Assembly (NCBI GenBank): GCA_004375675.1 | Contig: SOKR01000066.1 | Span: forward strand, 1-19,868 | From: Dehalococcoidia bacterium | GTDB lineage: Bacteria; Chloroflexota; Dehalococcoidia; Dehalococcoidales; BS750m-G39 | Direction of reading: 5' to 3' | Length of the DNA stretch: 19,868 nucleotides | Part shown: positions 5,347 through 13,357 of the stretch, in pieces | Layout of the letters: each line of letters starts with the position of its first letter | How positions within the stretch are numbered: the first letter of the stretch is position 1 | Made by a program: the position numbers and the translations under genes | The notes under the pieces: model-generated | Told to the model about the DNA's origin: nothing | Seen by the model: the letters and a program-made list of their open reading frames with translations, nothing else | Database searches by the model: none

Positions 5347-7212
5347 TCAATAGAAGTCGCCGCTGTCTCTCCTCCGGCCAATCCACAGGCCGAAGAAGAA
5401 GAAGGCGAGGGCAACCACCACTATAGTGACCCAAACCACCCAGCCCGTGAATGCGAAGGAGAAGCCGACAGTGAAAGTGCTGGGTTCAGACCAACCGCTT
5501 TCGTTGGAGGCGGCATCCACCGCCCTCACCTGCCAGTAGTAGGGCGCATCATCGCCGGTCGATTCCAGCTTATCCTCCGATGGGAGGGTGTAGGTCGAGT
5601 CGGCCAGCCCGGTCTCGTCGATGAGGACAGTGCCTGTGGCAAAGCTCTCGGTGGTAGATACCTGGATGTCATAGGTCACCGGGTCGCTGGCCGGGGAAAC
5701 ATCGTCAACTGTCGACCAGTCGAAGACCGTTTCCGAATCTGCCTTTTCCCCGACGGCCGGCGAGACCAGCTCGGGGGTGGGGGGAGCATCCTGTTCCATG
5801 AAGAAGTCGAAGGTCATGGTGATAGTGCCATCGCTAACGGTTATGACGTGCGGCCCGCCCACGCTGGGGGGGATGGTGAAAGTGGCTTCGAAATCGCCGC
5901 TGGGGTCGCTGGTGACGGTGGCTAAGACGACGGGGTCGGTGGCATAGGTGACGGTAACGAGGGTCTCAGGCGTAAAGCCGACGCCTTCTATAGTCAGCGA
6001 CATACCGACGTTACCGGGGGCGGTATCAGTGGTCGTCTGGCTGATGGTGGCGGAGGTGGTGGACACGAAGTTAGCCGTAGCCGTGTTGGCAGAGGTGTCG
6101 TTTGCCACCACCACATAGGTCCCCGCATCGCCGACGGGCACGGTAAAGGTGGCGGTGAAATTGCCCGCGGAATTAGTGGTCAACGGCGAGGGGGTGGTGG
6201 TAACGGCAACATTATTATACTTGATGGTTATGGCCTGGCTGGCGCCGAAGCCGTTGCCGGTAACGGTGACCGTGGTGCCCGAGGGCCCGCTGGTCGGGTT
6301 GAGGGTTATCTTGGCGGAGACGGTGAAGGTGGCCGTGGCGTAATTACCGCCGGCATCCTGGGCTCTCACGGTATGGCTGCCCCGGGAAGCCGCGGGGACG
6401 GTAAAGGTCTTGCTGGTTAGAGTGCCGTTGGTATCGGTGGACACCGGTGTGGGACTAGCGACAACAGTAGTACCGTCAAAGGAGATGGTGACGGTTGAGC
6501 TGGCGTCAAAGCCGTCGCCGGTGACGACAATCGTGTCGCCGACAGCCCCCAAGGTGGGGTTGATGGTTATTTCGGGCTCGACGGTCAAGCTGGCGGTGTC
6601 AAAATGGGCGGGGAGAAGGGTCTCCTGGGCTTTTATGGTGTAGTAGCCCTCAGTAGTGGCGGGCACGGTAAAGGTAAAACCGGTAAAGGTGCCGCTGGCA
6701 GTGGTAGTAGCGGTGCCTTTGCTGACACCATCAAAGAGGATGGTCACACCAACGGTGGCAGCGAAGCCGGTGCCGCTAACCGTAATTATATCGCCGACAT
6801 TGGCCGTGGAAACGCTGGGGGTAACAGTCGGCGTTACCACAAAGGGCGCCGAGATTTCGACAGGGGTACCAGCAGGCACATCGACCTGCACATAGTAGAT
6901 ACCCCGCGGAACCGTGGGCACGGTCAGGTAGCCCGTGGCAGAAAGGTTGCCAGTGCCGTCGGTTGTCGCCGTCAAGGTAGGCTCGCCCGTATCTCTTGCC
7001 GAATTACCATTGGTATCGAACCAGACATACCCGGAAATGCCTGGCAGGAAACCTGTGCCGCTGACCATGCTTAAAGCCGTCCCGGTGGGGCCGGTAGAGG
7101 GTGAGATTATAAACGTAAAAGCCCCCAGAGCCGGCGTAATCGGTATGGCTATCATCAGCAGGGAAAGAATAACCGCCGCCGCCAGAATTCTAAAGAACCT
7201 GTTGTGTTTCAT
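5347..7212 (-). CDS. Membrane-anchored surface protein with five IPT/TIG repeats
   Basis: A 621-residue exported protein. Residues 1-31 are a signal peptide (basic MKHNRFFR, hydrophobic core, PALGA). Five IPT/TIG-like immunoglobulin folds follow, each opening with a P-x-x-G-x-x-G-x-x-x-x-V-x-G-x-GF motif (SPSTGPTGTA..GTGF, STANVGD..GTGF, PTLGAVGD..GDGF, PTSGPSGT..GNGF, TAPGNVGM..GVGF). Then comes a fibronectin-III-like domain (about 475-580, PPTPELVSPAVGEKADS.. YYWQVRAVDAASNESGWSEP). A transmembrane helix (about 588-611) ends in a short basic GRRRDSGDFY tail, so the repeats face outwards. The ATG has GGAGGTG before it. It is paralogous to the gene at 9778-11457. Substrate or ligand unknown; adhesion or envelope structure is a guess. 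Confidence 0.9.
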   Translation of the reverse strand: MKHNRFFRILAAAVILSLLMIAIPITPALGAFTFIISPSTGPTGTALSMVSGTGFLPGISGYVWFDTNGNSARDTGEPTLTATTDGTGNLSATGYLTVPTVPRGIYYVQVDVPAGTPVEISAPFVVTPTVTPSVSTANVGDIITVSGTGFAATVGVTILFDGVSKGTATTTASGTFTGFTFTVPATTEGYYTIKAQETLLPAHFDTASLTVEPEITINPTLGAVGDTIVVTGDGFDASSTVTISFDGTTVVASPTPVSTDTNGTLTSKTFTVPAASRGSHTVRAQDAGGNYATATFTVSAKITLNPTSGPSGTTVTVTGNGFGASQAITIKYNNVAVTTTPSPLTTNSAGNFTATFTVPVGDAGTYVVVANDTSANTATANFVSTTSATISQTTTDTAPGNVGMSLTIEGVGFTPETLVTVTYATDPVVLATVTSDPSGDFEATFTIPPSVGGPHVITVSDGTITMTFDFFMEQDAPPTPELVSPAVGEKADSETVFDWSTVDDVSPASDPVTYDIQVSTTESFATGTVLIDETGLADSTYTLPSEDKLESTGDDAPYYWQVRAVDAASNESGWSEPSTFTVGFSFAFTGWVVWVTIVVVALAFFFFGLWIGRRRDSGDFY

Positions 7213-7263
7213 CTGTCACCTCCGTTAAATTGCCAAACACGGTTATTATCATAACTAACCTAT

Positions 7264-7292
7264 ATTATAGCAGAAAAAGCAAAGAATTTAAG
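7264..7292 (-). promoter_or_regulatory. Possible promoter of the first IPT-repeat gene
   Basis: Minus strand TATAAT at 7264-7269 in an AT-rich stretch about 50 bases before the start codon, with a weak TTAAAT-like -35 about 16 bases upstream. No terminator is visible between this gene and the transporter gene upstream of it, so read-through is also possible. Confidence 0.4.
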
Positions 7293-7321
7293 GGGGGAGG
7301 GGAATATACAGTATAAGCTAT

Positions 7322-9601
7322 TTAAGCCTTTTTAAGCCGTCTCCTGGGCCGCTTTTTAGCCCGCCAGTTGTCGAACCAGACAATGACCCCGGGCATGACG
7401 GCAATCGTTATCACCAGACAGAGGAAGACGCTGACCACGGTGGCGATGCCGAAGTCGCGAATCATAACGAAGTTGGAGGCGATGAGGACGCCGAAGCCGC
7501 CCAGCGTGGTCACGGCGGTGATGACTATTGCCCGCCCAATCTTGGATATGGCCTTAACCATAGCCTCCCGGGGCGAAAGCCCCTGTTGCTTCTCTTCTTC
7601 ATAGCGCCCCATGAGCAGCACCATGAACTCGGTGCAGATGCCGATGATAATGACGCCCATAACGGCGGTGAGGGGGTTGAGGGGGATACCGATGAGGTAC
7701 ATATCCAGCGAAGACCAGGCGATGACGGCGCCGACGGGTATGATGGTGAATAACGCCAGTCTCAGGCGGCGGTAGACCAGCAGGAGGACGACAAAGACGG
7801 CGCCGAGGCAGATGAGGTTCATCATGAACCTCTTGCCGACCACGGCGTCGATGGTGCTGGCGCCGAGAGCCAGGCTGCCCACGGGCGAAATCGTCACGCC
7901 GGAGGGCGGCTCAGCTTCCGCCTTCATATCCTGCAGCAGGTCGTGGACTGCCTCCAAGGATATGTGCTCGATAATGAACGAGGCGCTGGCCGTGGTGCGG
8001 TCGGCGGAGAGGAGCTGGTCGAGGTAGAGGGGCGGGGTGGCGGCCAGTATGGCTTCAATCTGTTCCTGGTCGGGGATTATCCCACCCGCCGCTTCACTGA
8101 CCAGCGTGGCCGGGCTGTTGGCCAAAATTAGCTCGGGGTGGAGGGCTAAAGCCTCATCTTCGTAGCCTTTGAGCCAGCTAAGCACTTCGGGGCTGGTGAC
8201 GTCATCGGCTTCTATCAGGAGGCGGATGTCGCCGCCGCTGCCAACTATCTGGCGCAGTTCCCTTACCTCCCTGAGCTCGGTTATGTTCTGGGGCATAAGA
8301 TCTTCATAGTCGGTGTTCTTGGGCAGCCAGTGGTCGACCACGCCGCCGGCGACGGCGAAAATAACGGCCACAATAAAAATCCACAGCGTCTGATTGATAG
8401 CCAGTTTGCCCACGCGCAACAGGCTACGTTCAATGCGGCCGCTCGCCTCCGTCGATTCTTTCCTCAGCTTGGCGATGGGCGCCCGCTTATCGCTCCGATA
8501 GATAATACTGTGCAGCAGGAAGATAGCCACCAGGTAGCTGAACACAATACCAACGGTGAGCGCCACGCCGAAATCGCGTATCATGGGCACCTCGGATATG
8601 TAGAGGGTGATAAAGCCGATTACGGTCGCCAGCAAGGCAATGCCCACCGAGGGGAACATATGCGACATAGAGCTAACGATTGCCTCGCCGACCGTTTTGG
8701 TCCGGAGAAGCTCTTCCTGATAGCGGTTGTGGAACTGGATGGAATAGTCTACGCCCAGGCCGATGAGTATGGGCAGCACGGCCATGGTCGCCATGGTGAG
8801 GGGAATCGAGACGTAGCCCATGATGCCGAACATCCAGAGGGCGCCGATGCCGACCATGAAGATGGAGAGCAGCCGCCAGCGCACGCGAAAGAGGACCATC
8901 AGGATCAGAACCATGACCGCTAAAGCCAGAGCCAGCAATACCTTCATGTTGTTGCCCATGCTGCTGCTGATGGCATCAACCAGCTTGGTGGCGGCGATTA
9001 CCGTAGTCTCCACCCCGCTAAGGGGGTAGACGATAAAGAAGTCCTCGATATCCCTGGCCGCCCGCAGGGCTTCACTATCTTCCAGGTTGCCCTGAGGCAC
9101 AACCAGCACCAGGGCATGGTTTTCATCGGGGATGAGGGACTGCATTGCCGGGCTGACCGCGCCTTCGTCGTCATAGAGAACGGCGGCGATAAAGAGGGGG
9201 TTATCCAGCGCGGGTTCGCCGATAAGCTGAATCTGCTCTTGAGTTACTTCCTCCATGGCGGCCCGGAGCACGGTCAGGGGGCCGAGAATGGAGCGGTAGC
9301 GCTCGTCGGCGGAAAACTGCTGCTCGAACCGGGAGAGGACAGCCAGGTTATCGGTCGAGAAGATATCGTCGAGGCTGCCTTCGAGCAGAACGATGATGGG
9401 TTCGCCGCCGAAATGTTCTTCATAGCGCGCGTTGTCCCGGGCCAGTTCAGAGCCGGGGGAAACCAGAGAATCGAAGCCGGTATCGGGGGCGAGCATGGTA
9501 GCGCCGGGGATGGCGGCGCCGCTGACCAGCAAAACGATTAGCAGCAGCCACCAGGAACGGCGTAAGACAAAGCGCGCCAGCGCTTCGCTTATTCTTTTCA
9601 T
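7322..9601 (-). CDS. MMPL/RND-family (HAE3-type) membrane transporter
   Basis: A 759-residue integral membrane protein in the RND superfamily. The layout is TM1 (15-38), a large outer loop (40-215), a bundle of five helices (about 218-375), TM7 (about 400-425), a second outer loop (425-585) and a second helix bundle to about 740. The first bundle holds LIGLGVDYSIQFHNRYQEE and the second IIGICTEFMVLLMGRYEEE, the paired G-x-x-x-D/E-(Y/F) motif of MMPL transporters; both bundles continue into an alanine-rich A-x-x-S-x-G-x-A-I/V-x-x-T helix. The second motif has Glu for Asp. This subfamily usually moves lipids or other hydrophobic compounds. No membrane-fusion or outer-membrane partner is nearby. 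The ATG has GAGGAG ahead of it. It lies between two paralogous surface proteins on the same strand. Confidence 0.93.
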   Translation of the reverse strand: MKRISEALARFVLRRSWWLLLIVLLVSGAAIPGATMLAPDTGFDSLVSPGSELARDNARYEEHFGGEPIIVLLEGSLDDIFSTDNLAVLSRFEQQFSADERYRSILGPLTVLRAAMEEVTQEQIQLIGEPALDNPLFIAAVLYDDEGAVSPAMQSLIPDENHALVLVVPQGNLEDSEALRAARDIEDFFIVYPLSGVETTVIAATKLVDAISSSMGNNMKVLLALALAVMVLILMVLFRVRWRLLSIFMVGIGALWMFGIMGYVSIPLTMATMAVLPILIGLGVDYSIQFHNRYQEELLRTKTVGEAIVSSMSHMFPSVGIALLATVIGFITLYISEVPMIRDFGVALTVGIVFSYLVAIFLLHSIIYRSDKRAPIAKLRKESTEASGRIERSLLRVGKLAINQTLWIFIVAVIFAVAGGVVDHWLPKNTDYEDLMPQNITELREVRELRQIVGSGGDIRLLIEADDVTSPEVLSWLKGYEDEALALHPELILANSPATLVSEAAGGIIPDQEQIEAILAATPPLYLDQLLSADRTTASASFIIEHISLEAVHDLLQDMKAEAEPPSGVTISPVGSLALGASTIDAVVGKRFMMNLICLGAVFVVLLLVYRRLRLALFTIIPVGAVIAWSSLDMYLIGIPLNPLTAVMGVIIIGICTEFMVLLMGRYEEEKQQGLSPREAMVKAISKIGRAIVITAVTTLGGFGVLIASNFVMIRDFGIATVVSVFLCLVITIAVMPGVIVWFDNWRAKKRPRRRLKKA

Positions 9602-9640
9602 CGGGCACTATCTCCTCTTCGCCTCTGGCTCAATAGAGAT

Positions 9641-9669
9641 ATTGTCAAGCGGAAATCGTTTCCTGTCAA
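9641..9669 (-). promoter_or_regulatory. Possible promoter of the transporter gene
   Basis: Minus strand TTGACA (9664-9669), 17 bases, then GACAAT (9641-9646), a 4/6 -10. The spacer contains the inverted repeat GGAAACGATTTCC (9651-9663), and a second TTGACA follows 21 bases after the first. Weak call. Confidence 0.4.
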
Positions 9670-9702
9670 GTACCATAAAGCGAGTTTAAGCCTCTCTTTT
9701 AG

Positions 9703-9754
9703 TAAAAAATTACCCCCCTCCTTATTGGGTCGAAGACTCTTCGAGGAGGGGGGT
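9703..9754 (-). terminator. Terminator of the second IPT-repeat gene
   Basis: An 11-base perfect stem, ACCCCCCTCCT (9712-9722) with AGGAGGGGGGT (9744-9754), with an inner CGAAGA/TCTTCG hairpin in the loop. On the minus strand it is followed by AATTTTTTAC. It lies 24 bases after the stop of the gene ending at 9778. Confidence 0.85.
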
Positions 9755-9777
9755 TAAGGTACGGGATTGCCCTAAGC

Positions 9778-11457
9778 CTAGTAGTAATAGTCTTCGGAGA
9801 TTGTCGACCTCCTGCCTAGCCAGTAGCCGAGGACAAAGACCCCAATCACCCCGATGGATATCAGGGTATAGAGCAGCCAGCCCGGGAAGCTAAAGCCCAC
9901 GCCGACGGTGAACCTGGTGCCGCTGGTCCACTCACTCTGGTTGGAGGCGGCGTCTTTAGCTCTCACCCGCCAGTGGTAAGGGGCGTCTTCGCCGGTGGAT
10001 TCCAGCTTCTCCTCGTCGCTGAGGGTATAGGTCGATGTGGTCAGCCCGATTTTATTGACCAGGATAGAATCGGGGGTGAACTGGCTGTTGGTGGCAACCT
10101 GGAGCTCATAGGTCATAGGCAGGCTGGCGTCGCTAACGTCAGTCCAGTCGAACTCGGCCTCCGAACTCGCCTTGGTATCCATTTCGGGCAGCACTGGTGT
10201 CGGCGCCTCGGGGGGTGTCGACTCCACAAAGAAGCTGACTTCCTTGGTGCTGACGTCGTCACTGACGCTTATAATATGCTCACCGGCGGGGCTGGGGGGG
10301 ACGGCGAACGAATATTCAAAAGAGCCGTCGGCCAGACTGTCGGTGGTATAGGTCACCGGGTCGGAAGCATAGGTGATGGTTATCTCGTGGCTGGGCTGAA
10401 AGCCGCCGCCGCTCAGTTCAACCGTATCGCCGACATTACCGGGGGTACCCGCCGAGGTCACCGGGCTGATAACGAGATCGGGGCCGACCTCCAGCTGAGC
10501 TTGAGCGATATTAAAAACATTATCCTCCACCTCAACAAGGTATGTACCCGGTTCTACCTCAGGCACGATAAAGGTAGATATAAAGCCGCCGTAGTCGTTA
10601 GTGTCATAATCTCCTATTATATAAACCACTTCGCCGTCAAAGTAAACGAAAATATCAGAATCTTCGTCAAAGCCGGTGCCCGTAATCGTTAGCTCATCAC
10701 CCGCTGAGGCCGGGACGGGACTGAGAGTTATCTGAGGCTCCACCGTGAAGCTGAACTGGCCGCTATGCCCCCCATCATCCTCAACCGCCAGGGTGTGTTC
10801 GCCAGCGGTACTCTCCGGGATTTCAACTCGCGAGGTAAAACTGCCATTGAGCTTAAACCTTCTATCACCACCGCCGCTGATGATATCAATTATACCGCCA
10901 TCATATAACACCTGAATATCGTCATTGGCGTCAAAACCAACGCCGCTAATCTCAACCTCGGTGCCCACCGGGCCTGAATCCGGGGCGGCGTCGGTGATGC
11001 CGATTACGGTGAATTCGATATATGCCTCTATCACTTCATCACCACCGTAGGTAGCATAGAAATAGTAGGTACCGCCATGAACATCGGCGGTGTTTCTACT
11101 ATCGTCAAGCACCGCGGGTATTTCGATAACTTTAGAGAACTCGCCGTCCCCGTCACCGTCATCGTCGGTAAAGATTTGTGACGGGTAGACCCAGTAGACG
11201 TTGTTATAGTAACTAATCTCATCGCCGATGTCGAGGGTTTCACTGGAAAAATAGATATAAACATAATAGAAGTGGGTCCCGCTACTTTCTTGGAAACCGG
11301 TGCCAGAAACGGAAACCAGGTCACCGGGCTCGCCTTTGTCAACATCAAGGGAAATCTTTGGATCCGCCGCCGAGGCGGGTATGGCAGGTATAGCTACCAT
11401 TAGCAGGGAAAGAATAACGGCCACAGCCAGAATACTAAAAAATCTCTTATGCTTCAC
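9778..11457 (-). CDS. Membrane-anchored surface protein with IPT/TIG repeats (paralogue)
   Basis: I start this at GTG 11457, giving 559 residues and MKHKRFFSILAVAVIL, the same opening as its paralogue. GGAGG stands six bases before that GTG and would be inside the coding region if the ATG at 11478 were used. A signal peptide (1-31, ASA) is followed by about four IPT-like units (KGEPGD..GTGF, PDSGPVGT..GVGF, PVPASAGD..GTGF, PGNVGD..GGGF), a fibronectin-III-like domain (about 425-520), a transmembrane helix (about 525-547) and GRRSTISEDYYY. The last IPT unit and FN3 region are the most like the paralogue. The middle of the first repeat is unusually rich in Tyr and Asp. Likely an exposed envelope protein; function unknown. 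Confidence 0.88.
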   Translation of the reverse strand: MKHKRFFSILAVAVILSLLMVAIPAIPASAADPKISLDVDKGEPGDLVSVSGTGFQESSGTHFYYVYIYFSSETLDIGDEISYYNNVYWVYPSQIFTDDDGDGDGEFSKVIEIPAVLDDSRNTADVHGGTYYFYATYGGDEVIEAYIEFTVIGITDAAPDSGPVGTEVEISGVGFDANDDIQVLYDGGIIDIISGGGDRRFKLNGSFTSRVEIPESTAGEHTLAVEDDGGHSGQFSFTVEPQITLSPVPASAGDELTITGTGFDEDSDIFVYFDGEVVYIIGDYDTNDYGGFISTFIVPEVEPGTYLVEVEDNVFNIAQAQLEVGPDLVISPVTSAGTPGNVGDTVELSGGGFQPSHEITITYASDPVTYTTDSLADGSFEYSFAVPPSPAGEHIISVSDDVSTKEVSFFVESTPPEAPTPVLPEMDTKASSEAEFDWTDVSDASLPMTYELQVATNSQFTPDSILVNKIGLTTSTYTLSDEEKLESTGEDAPYHWRVRAKDAASNQSEWTSGTRFTVGVGFSFPGWLLYTLISIGVIGVFVLGYWLGRRSTISEDYYY

Positions 11458-11505
11458 CTTAAACCTCCATTGTCTCACGCCTGAACTAGCTTACAACTTG
11501 TCTAA

Positions 11506-11535
11506 ATAATAAGCCAGAGGCAGTGGCTATGTCAA
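11506..11535 (-). promoter_or_regulatory. Promoter of the second IPT-repeat gene
   Basis: Minus strand TTGACA (11530-11535), 18 bases, TATTAT (11506-11511). The leader would be about 40 bases. It is divergent from the virion-operon promoter, with the tandem repeats lying between them. Confidence 0.7.
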
Positions 11536-11538
11536 TTA

Positions 11539-11589
11539 TTACTTTCGTAACGACAAAATAGCGTTACTTCGTAACGACAAAATAGCGTT
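11539..11589 (+). repeat. Two tandem 24-25-base repeats upstream of the virion operon
   Basis: The 20-base core TTCGTAACGACAAAATAGCG occurs at 11544-11563 and 11568-11587 (24-base period), each copy preceded by TTAC (the first with one extra T). The junction forms the inverted repeat CGTTAC-TTC-GTAACG (11562-11576). The second copy ends inside the -35 box of the downstream promoter. This is a likely regulator binding region. Confidence 0.85.
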
Positions 11590-11617
11590 GACGGTAATAG
11601 AACAATTGTGCTAGTAT
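11588..11617 (+). promoter_or_regulatory. Promoter of the virion operon
   Basis: TTGACG (11588-11593), 18 bases, TAGTAT (11612-11617). Transcription would start near 11624, about 20 bases before the first ATG. It is the only good promoter I find upstream of the 8 kb operon. Confidence 0.7.
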
Positions 11618-11643
11618 GGCGGCACCGGTTCGAGAGTTAAGCA

Positions 11644-11952
11644 ATGGTTTTGGATGAGAGCGATTTGGATTTGTTGCCGGAGTATTGTCGATACCAGGAT
11701 GATGGGTGCGAATTTGCCGATTCCTGCTTAAACTGCCCCTTTCCCGAATGTATCTACGCCCAGCCCGGGGGCAGGCAGCAGTGGCTTAAAAAGCTAAGAG
11801 GCAAAGAGGTGCTGCAATTACACACACAGGGTAAGGGCGTTAAAGAGCTGGCGGAGATGTTCGGCGTCAGCCAGCGCACCATCCAGAGGATATTGAAGAG
11901 AGATATGGACAACCACCAGAAAATCAAGAGTTGCGGGGGCGCCAATGAATAA
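11644..11952 (+). CDS. Cys-cluster helix-turn-helix regulator
   Basis: A 102-residue protein. Residues 14-37 carry five cysteines (C15-x6-C22-x5-C28-x2-C31-x4-C36), a pattern suited to binding zinc or an iron-sulfur centre. Residues 63-88 (GKGVKELAEMFGVSQRTIQRILKR) form a clear resolvase/sigma-like helix-turn-helix. It is the first gene behind the operon promoter and overlaps the portal gene by 8 bases, so it may regulate the operon, possibly through the tandem repeats. A packaging-related DNA-binding role is another option, since small HTH proteins often sit at this spot in head operons. Domain calls firm; function inferred. Confidence 0.8.
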   Translation: MVLDESDLDLLPEYCRYQDDGCEFADSCLNCPFPECIYAQPGGRQQWLKKLRGKEVLQLHTQGKGVKELAEMFGVSQRTIQRILKRDMDNHQKIKSCGGANE

Positions 11953-13345
11953 AACTTCTATTATTTCCCAGCTAAACCGCCAGGATACCGACCGCCTGAG
12001 GTACTACCGGGAGCTGCTCGATTTTTACCACGGCCGGCAGTGGTCGGGGCGAGAGAGGCGGGGGGAGAAACGGCTTACATTTAACTACAGCAAGGTCTTT
12101 ATCGACAAGATTACCTCTTACCTAATGTCGGGCATCAGCTTCGTCGTGGAAGCCGGGGAGGATTCGGCGGAGGCTAAGACAAAAGCCCGCCGTGCCGAAG
12201 CCGCCCTGCAGCAGGTCTACGAAGAGAACAACCTGGAGCAGCTCGACCTGGAGACCGAGATTGACTGCGCCATTATGGGCGACGCCAGCTACAAGGTAAC
12301 CTGGGACGACGCAGCCAAGAAGGTGCGGATTACCGCCCCCGACGTACAGGGCATCCACGCCTGGTGGCTGGGGGACGACATCTCCCGGGTCTGGAGAATT
12401 GCCTCCCGATACCAGCTATCCGCCGAGGAAAGCGAATTCCTTCATAAGCTGAAGCCCAAGGGCAAGCAGGCGACCGTCGTCGAGCTCTGGACGGACGCCG
12501 AATTCGAGCTTTACCTGGACGACGCCCTCATCGAGAAGAAGCCCAACCCCTACGGCGGCATCCCTTTTATCATCTACCCCAACCTCAGGGAGCCCAAGAG
12601 GTTCTGGGGGATATCCGACCTTACCCAGGTTATGGAGGCGCAGCAGGAGCTTAACCGGGCGATGTCGCAGCTATCCCGCATACTGGAGCTTTCGGGCAAC
12701 CCCATCGCCGTGCTGGAGAACGTGGAGGAGTCTGAGGATATCGCCGTCAGGCCGGGAGCGGTCTGGAACATCCCCGAAGACGCCAAAGCCTACCTGCTCG
12801 ACCTCTTGCAGGGGGGCGGGGTGGGGCTGCACGTCGATTATATCAACTTGCTCTATCGCATCCTGCACGACATATCGGAATCGCCGCGGGCTGCCTTCGG
12901 CGGCACCGAGCGGGACCTCTCCGGCGTAGCCCTCGAAATCGAGCTTAATCCCCTGCTGCAGAAGGTAAAACGAAAGCGGATTATCCGCAACGCCGCCTAC
13001 AACCAGCGCAACCGCCTGATTCTGAGGCTGCTGGAAAAATACCAGGGGGAGAGCTTCGGTGAAAACCGCCTGCGGGTGGTCTGGAAGCCGATACTGCCCC
13101 AGGACCTGAGCCGACTGGTGGCTAACGAGCAGACGCTGGTGCAGAGCGGCATCCACTCAAGGCGGCGGGCGATGGACGAGATAGGCGTTGAGGACGCCGA
13201 GGGTGAGTTCAAGCGGTGGCTGGAAGAGAGAGAAGCCATCCTTAACATGAATAAAAACAATAATAATAAACAGCTTAACACACGGCCGACGAAAGAGAGA
13301 GAGAGAAGAGTTTCAGCCGCCGACCGAGTTAAAGAATCTCCATAA
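11945..13345 (+). CDS. Phage portal protein (SPP1 gp6-like)
   Basis: A 466-residue virion protein. It should form the dodecameric portal ring at the capsid vertex through which DNA enters. The N-terminus (RYYRELLDFYHGRQW, then LTFNYSKVFIDKITSYLMSG, residues 19-59) is the standard SPP1-type portal entry, with an N-Y-x-K-x-x-x-D-x-x-x-x-Y-L-x-G pattern. It is followed by the NPYGGIPFIIYPN motif (199-211) and a long helical stem and crown (VMEAQQELNRAMSQLSRILE; RKRIIRNAAYNQRNRLILRLL). Length fits the family. The C-terminal tail is low-complexity (KNNNNK, then a basic stretch). Large terminase is not adjacent but about 8.5 kb upstream. Confidence 0.93.
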   Translation: MNKTSIISQLNRQDTDRLRYYRELLDFYHGRQWSGRERRGEKRLTFNYSKVFIDKITSYLMSGISFVVEAGEDSAEAKTKARRAEAALQQVYEENNLEQLDLETEIDCAIMGDASYKVTWDDAAKKVRITAPDVQGIHAWWLGDDISRVWRIASRYQLSAEESEFLHKLKPKGKQATVVELWTDAEFELYLDDALIEKKPNPYGGIPFIIYPNLREPKRFWGISDLTQVMEAQQELNRAMSQLSRILELSGNPIAVLENVEESEDIAVRPGAVWNIPEDAKAYLLDLLQGGGVGLHVDYINLLYRILHDISESPRAAFGGTERDLSGVALEIELNPLLQKVKRKRIIRNAAYNQRNRLILRLLEKYQGESFGENRLRVVWKPILPQDLSRLVANEQTLVQSGIHSRRRAMDEIGVEDAEGEFKRWLEEREAILNMNKNNNNKQLNTRPTKERERRVSAADRVKESP

Positions 13346-13357
13346 GGAGGTGGAAAA

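Noticed and set aside
5176..5925. 249-residue plus-strand ORF across the end of the first IPT gene
   Set aside because: It lies opposite a coherent signal-peptide surface protein, its translation is low-complexity Gly/Arg/His, and it runs through the small minus-strand gene's ribosome site and the terminator.
8330..8923. 197-residue plus-strand ORF opposite the transporter
   Set aside because: His/Asp/Gly-rich composition is what the antisense of hydrophobic membrane codons gives; no start signal.
9973..10692. 239-residue plus-strand ORF opposite the second IPT gene
   Set aside because: Shadow frame in a repetitive coding region; no ribosome site and no recognisable domain.
11458..11478. 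ATG start for the second IPT gene (11478)
   Set aside because: The GGAGG ribosome site would fall inside the coding region; GTG at 11457 gives the same opening as the paralogue.
11539..11589. Possible CRISPR repeats
   Set aside because: Only two units, directly adjacent without spacers, and no cas genes; they fit an operator better.
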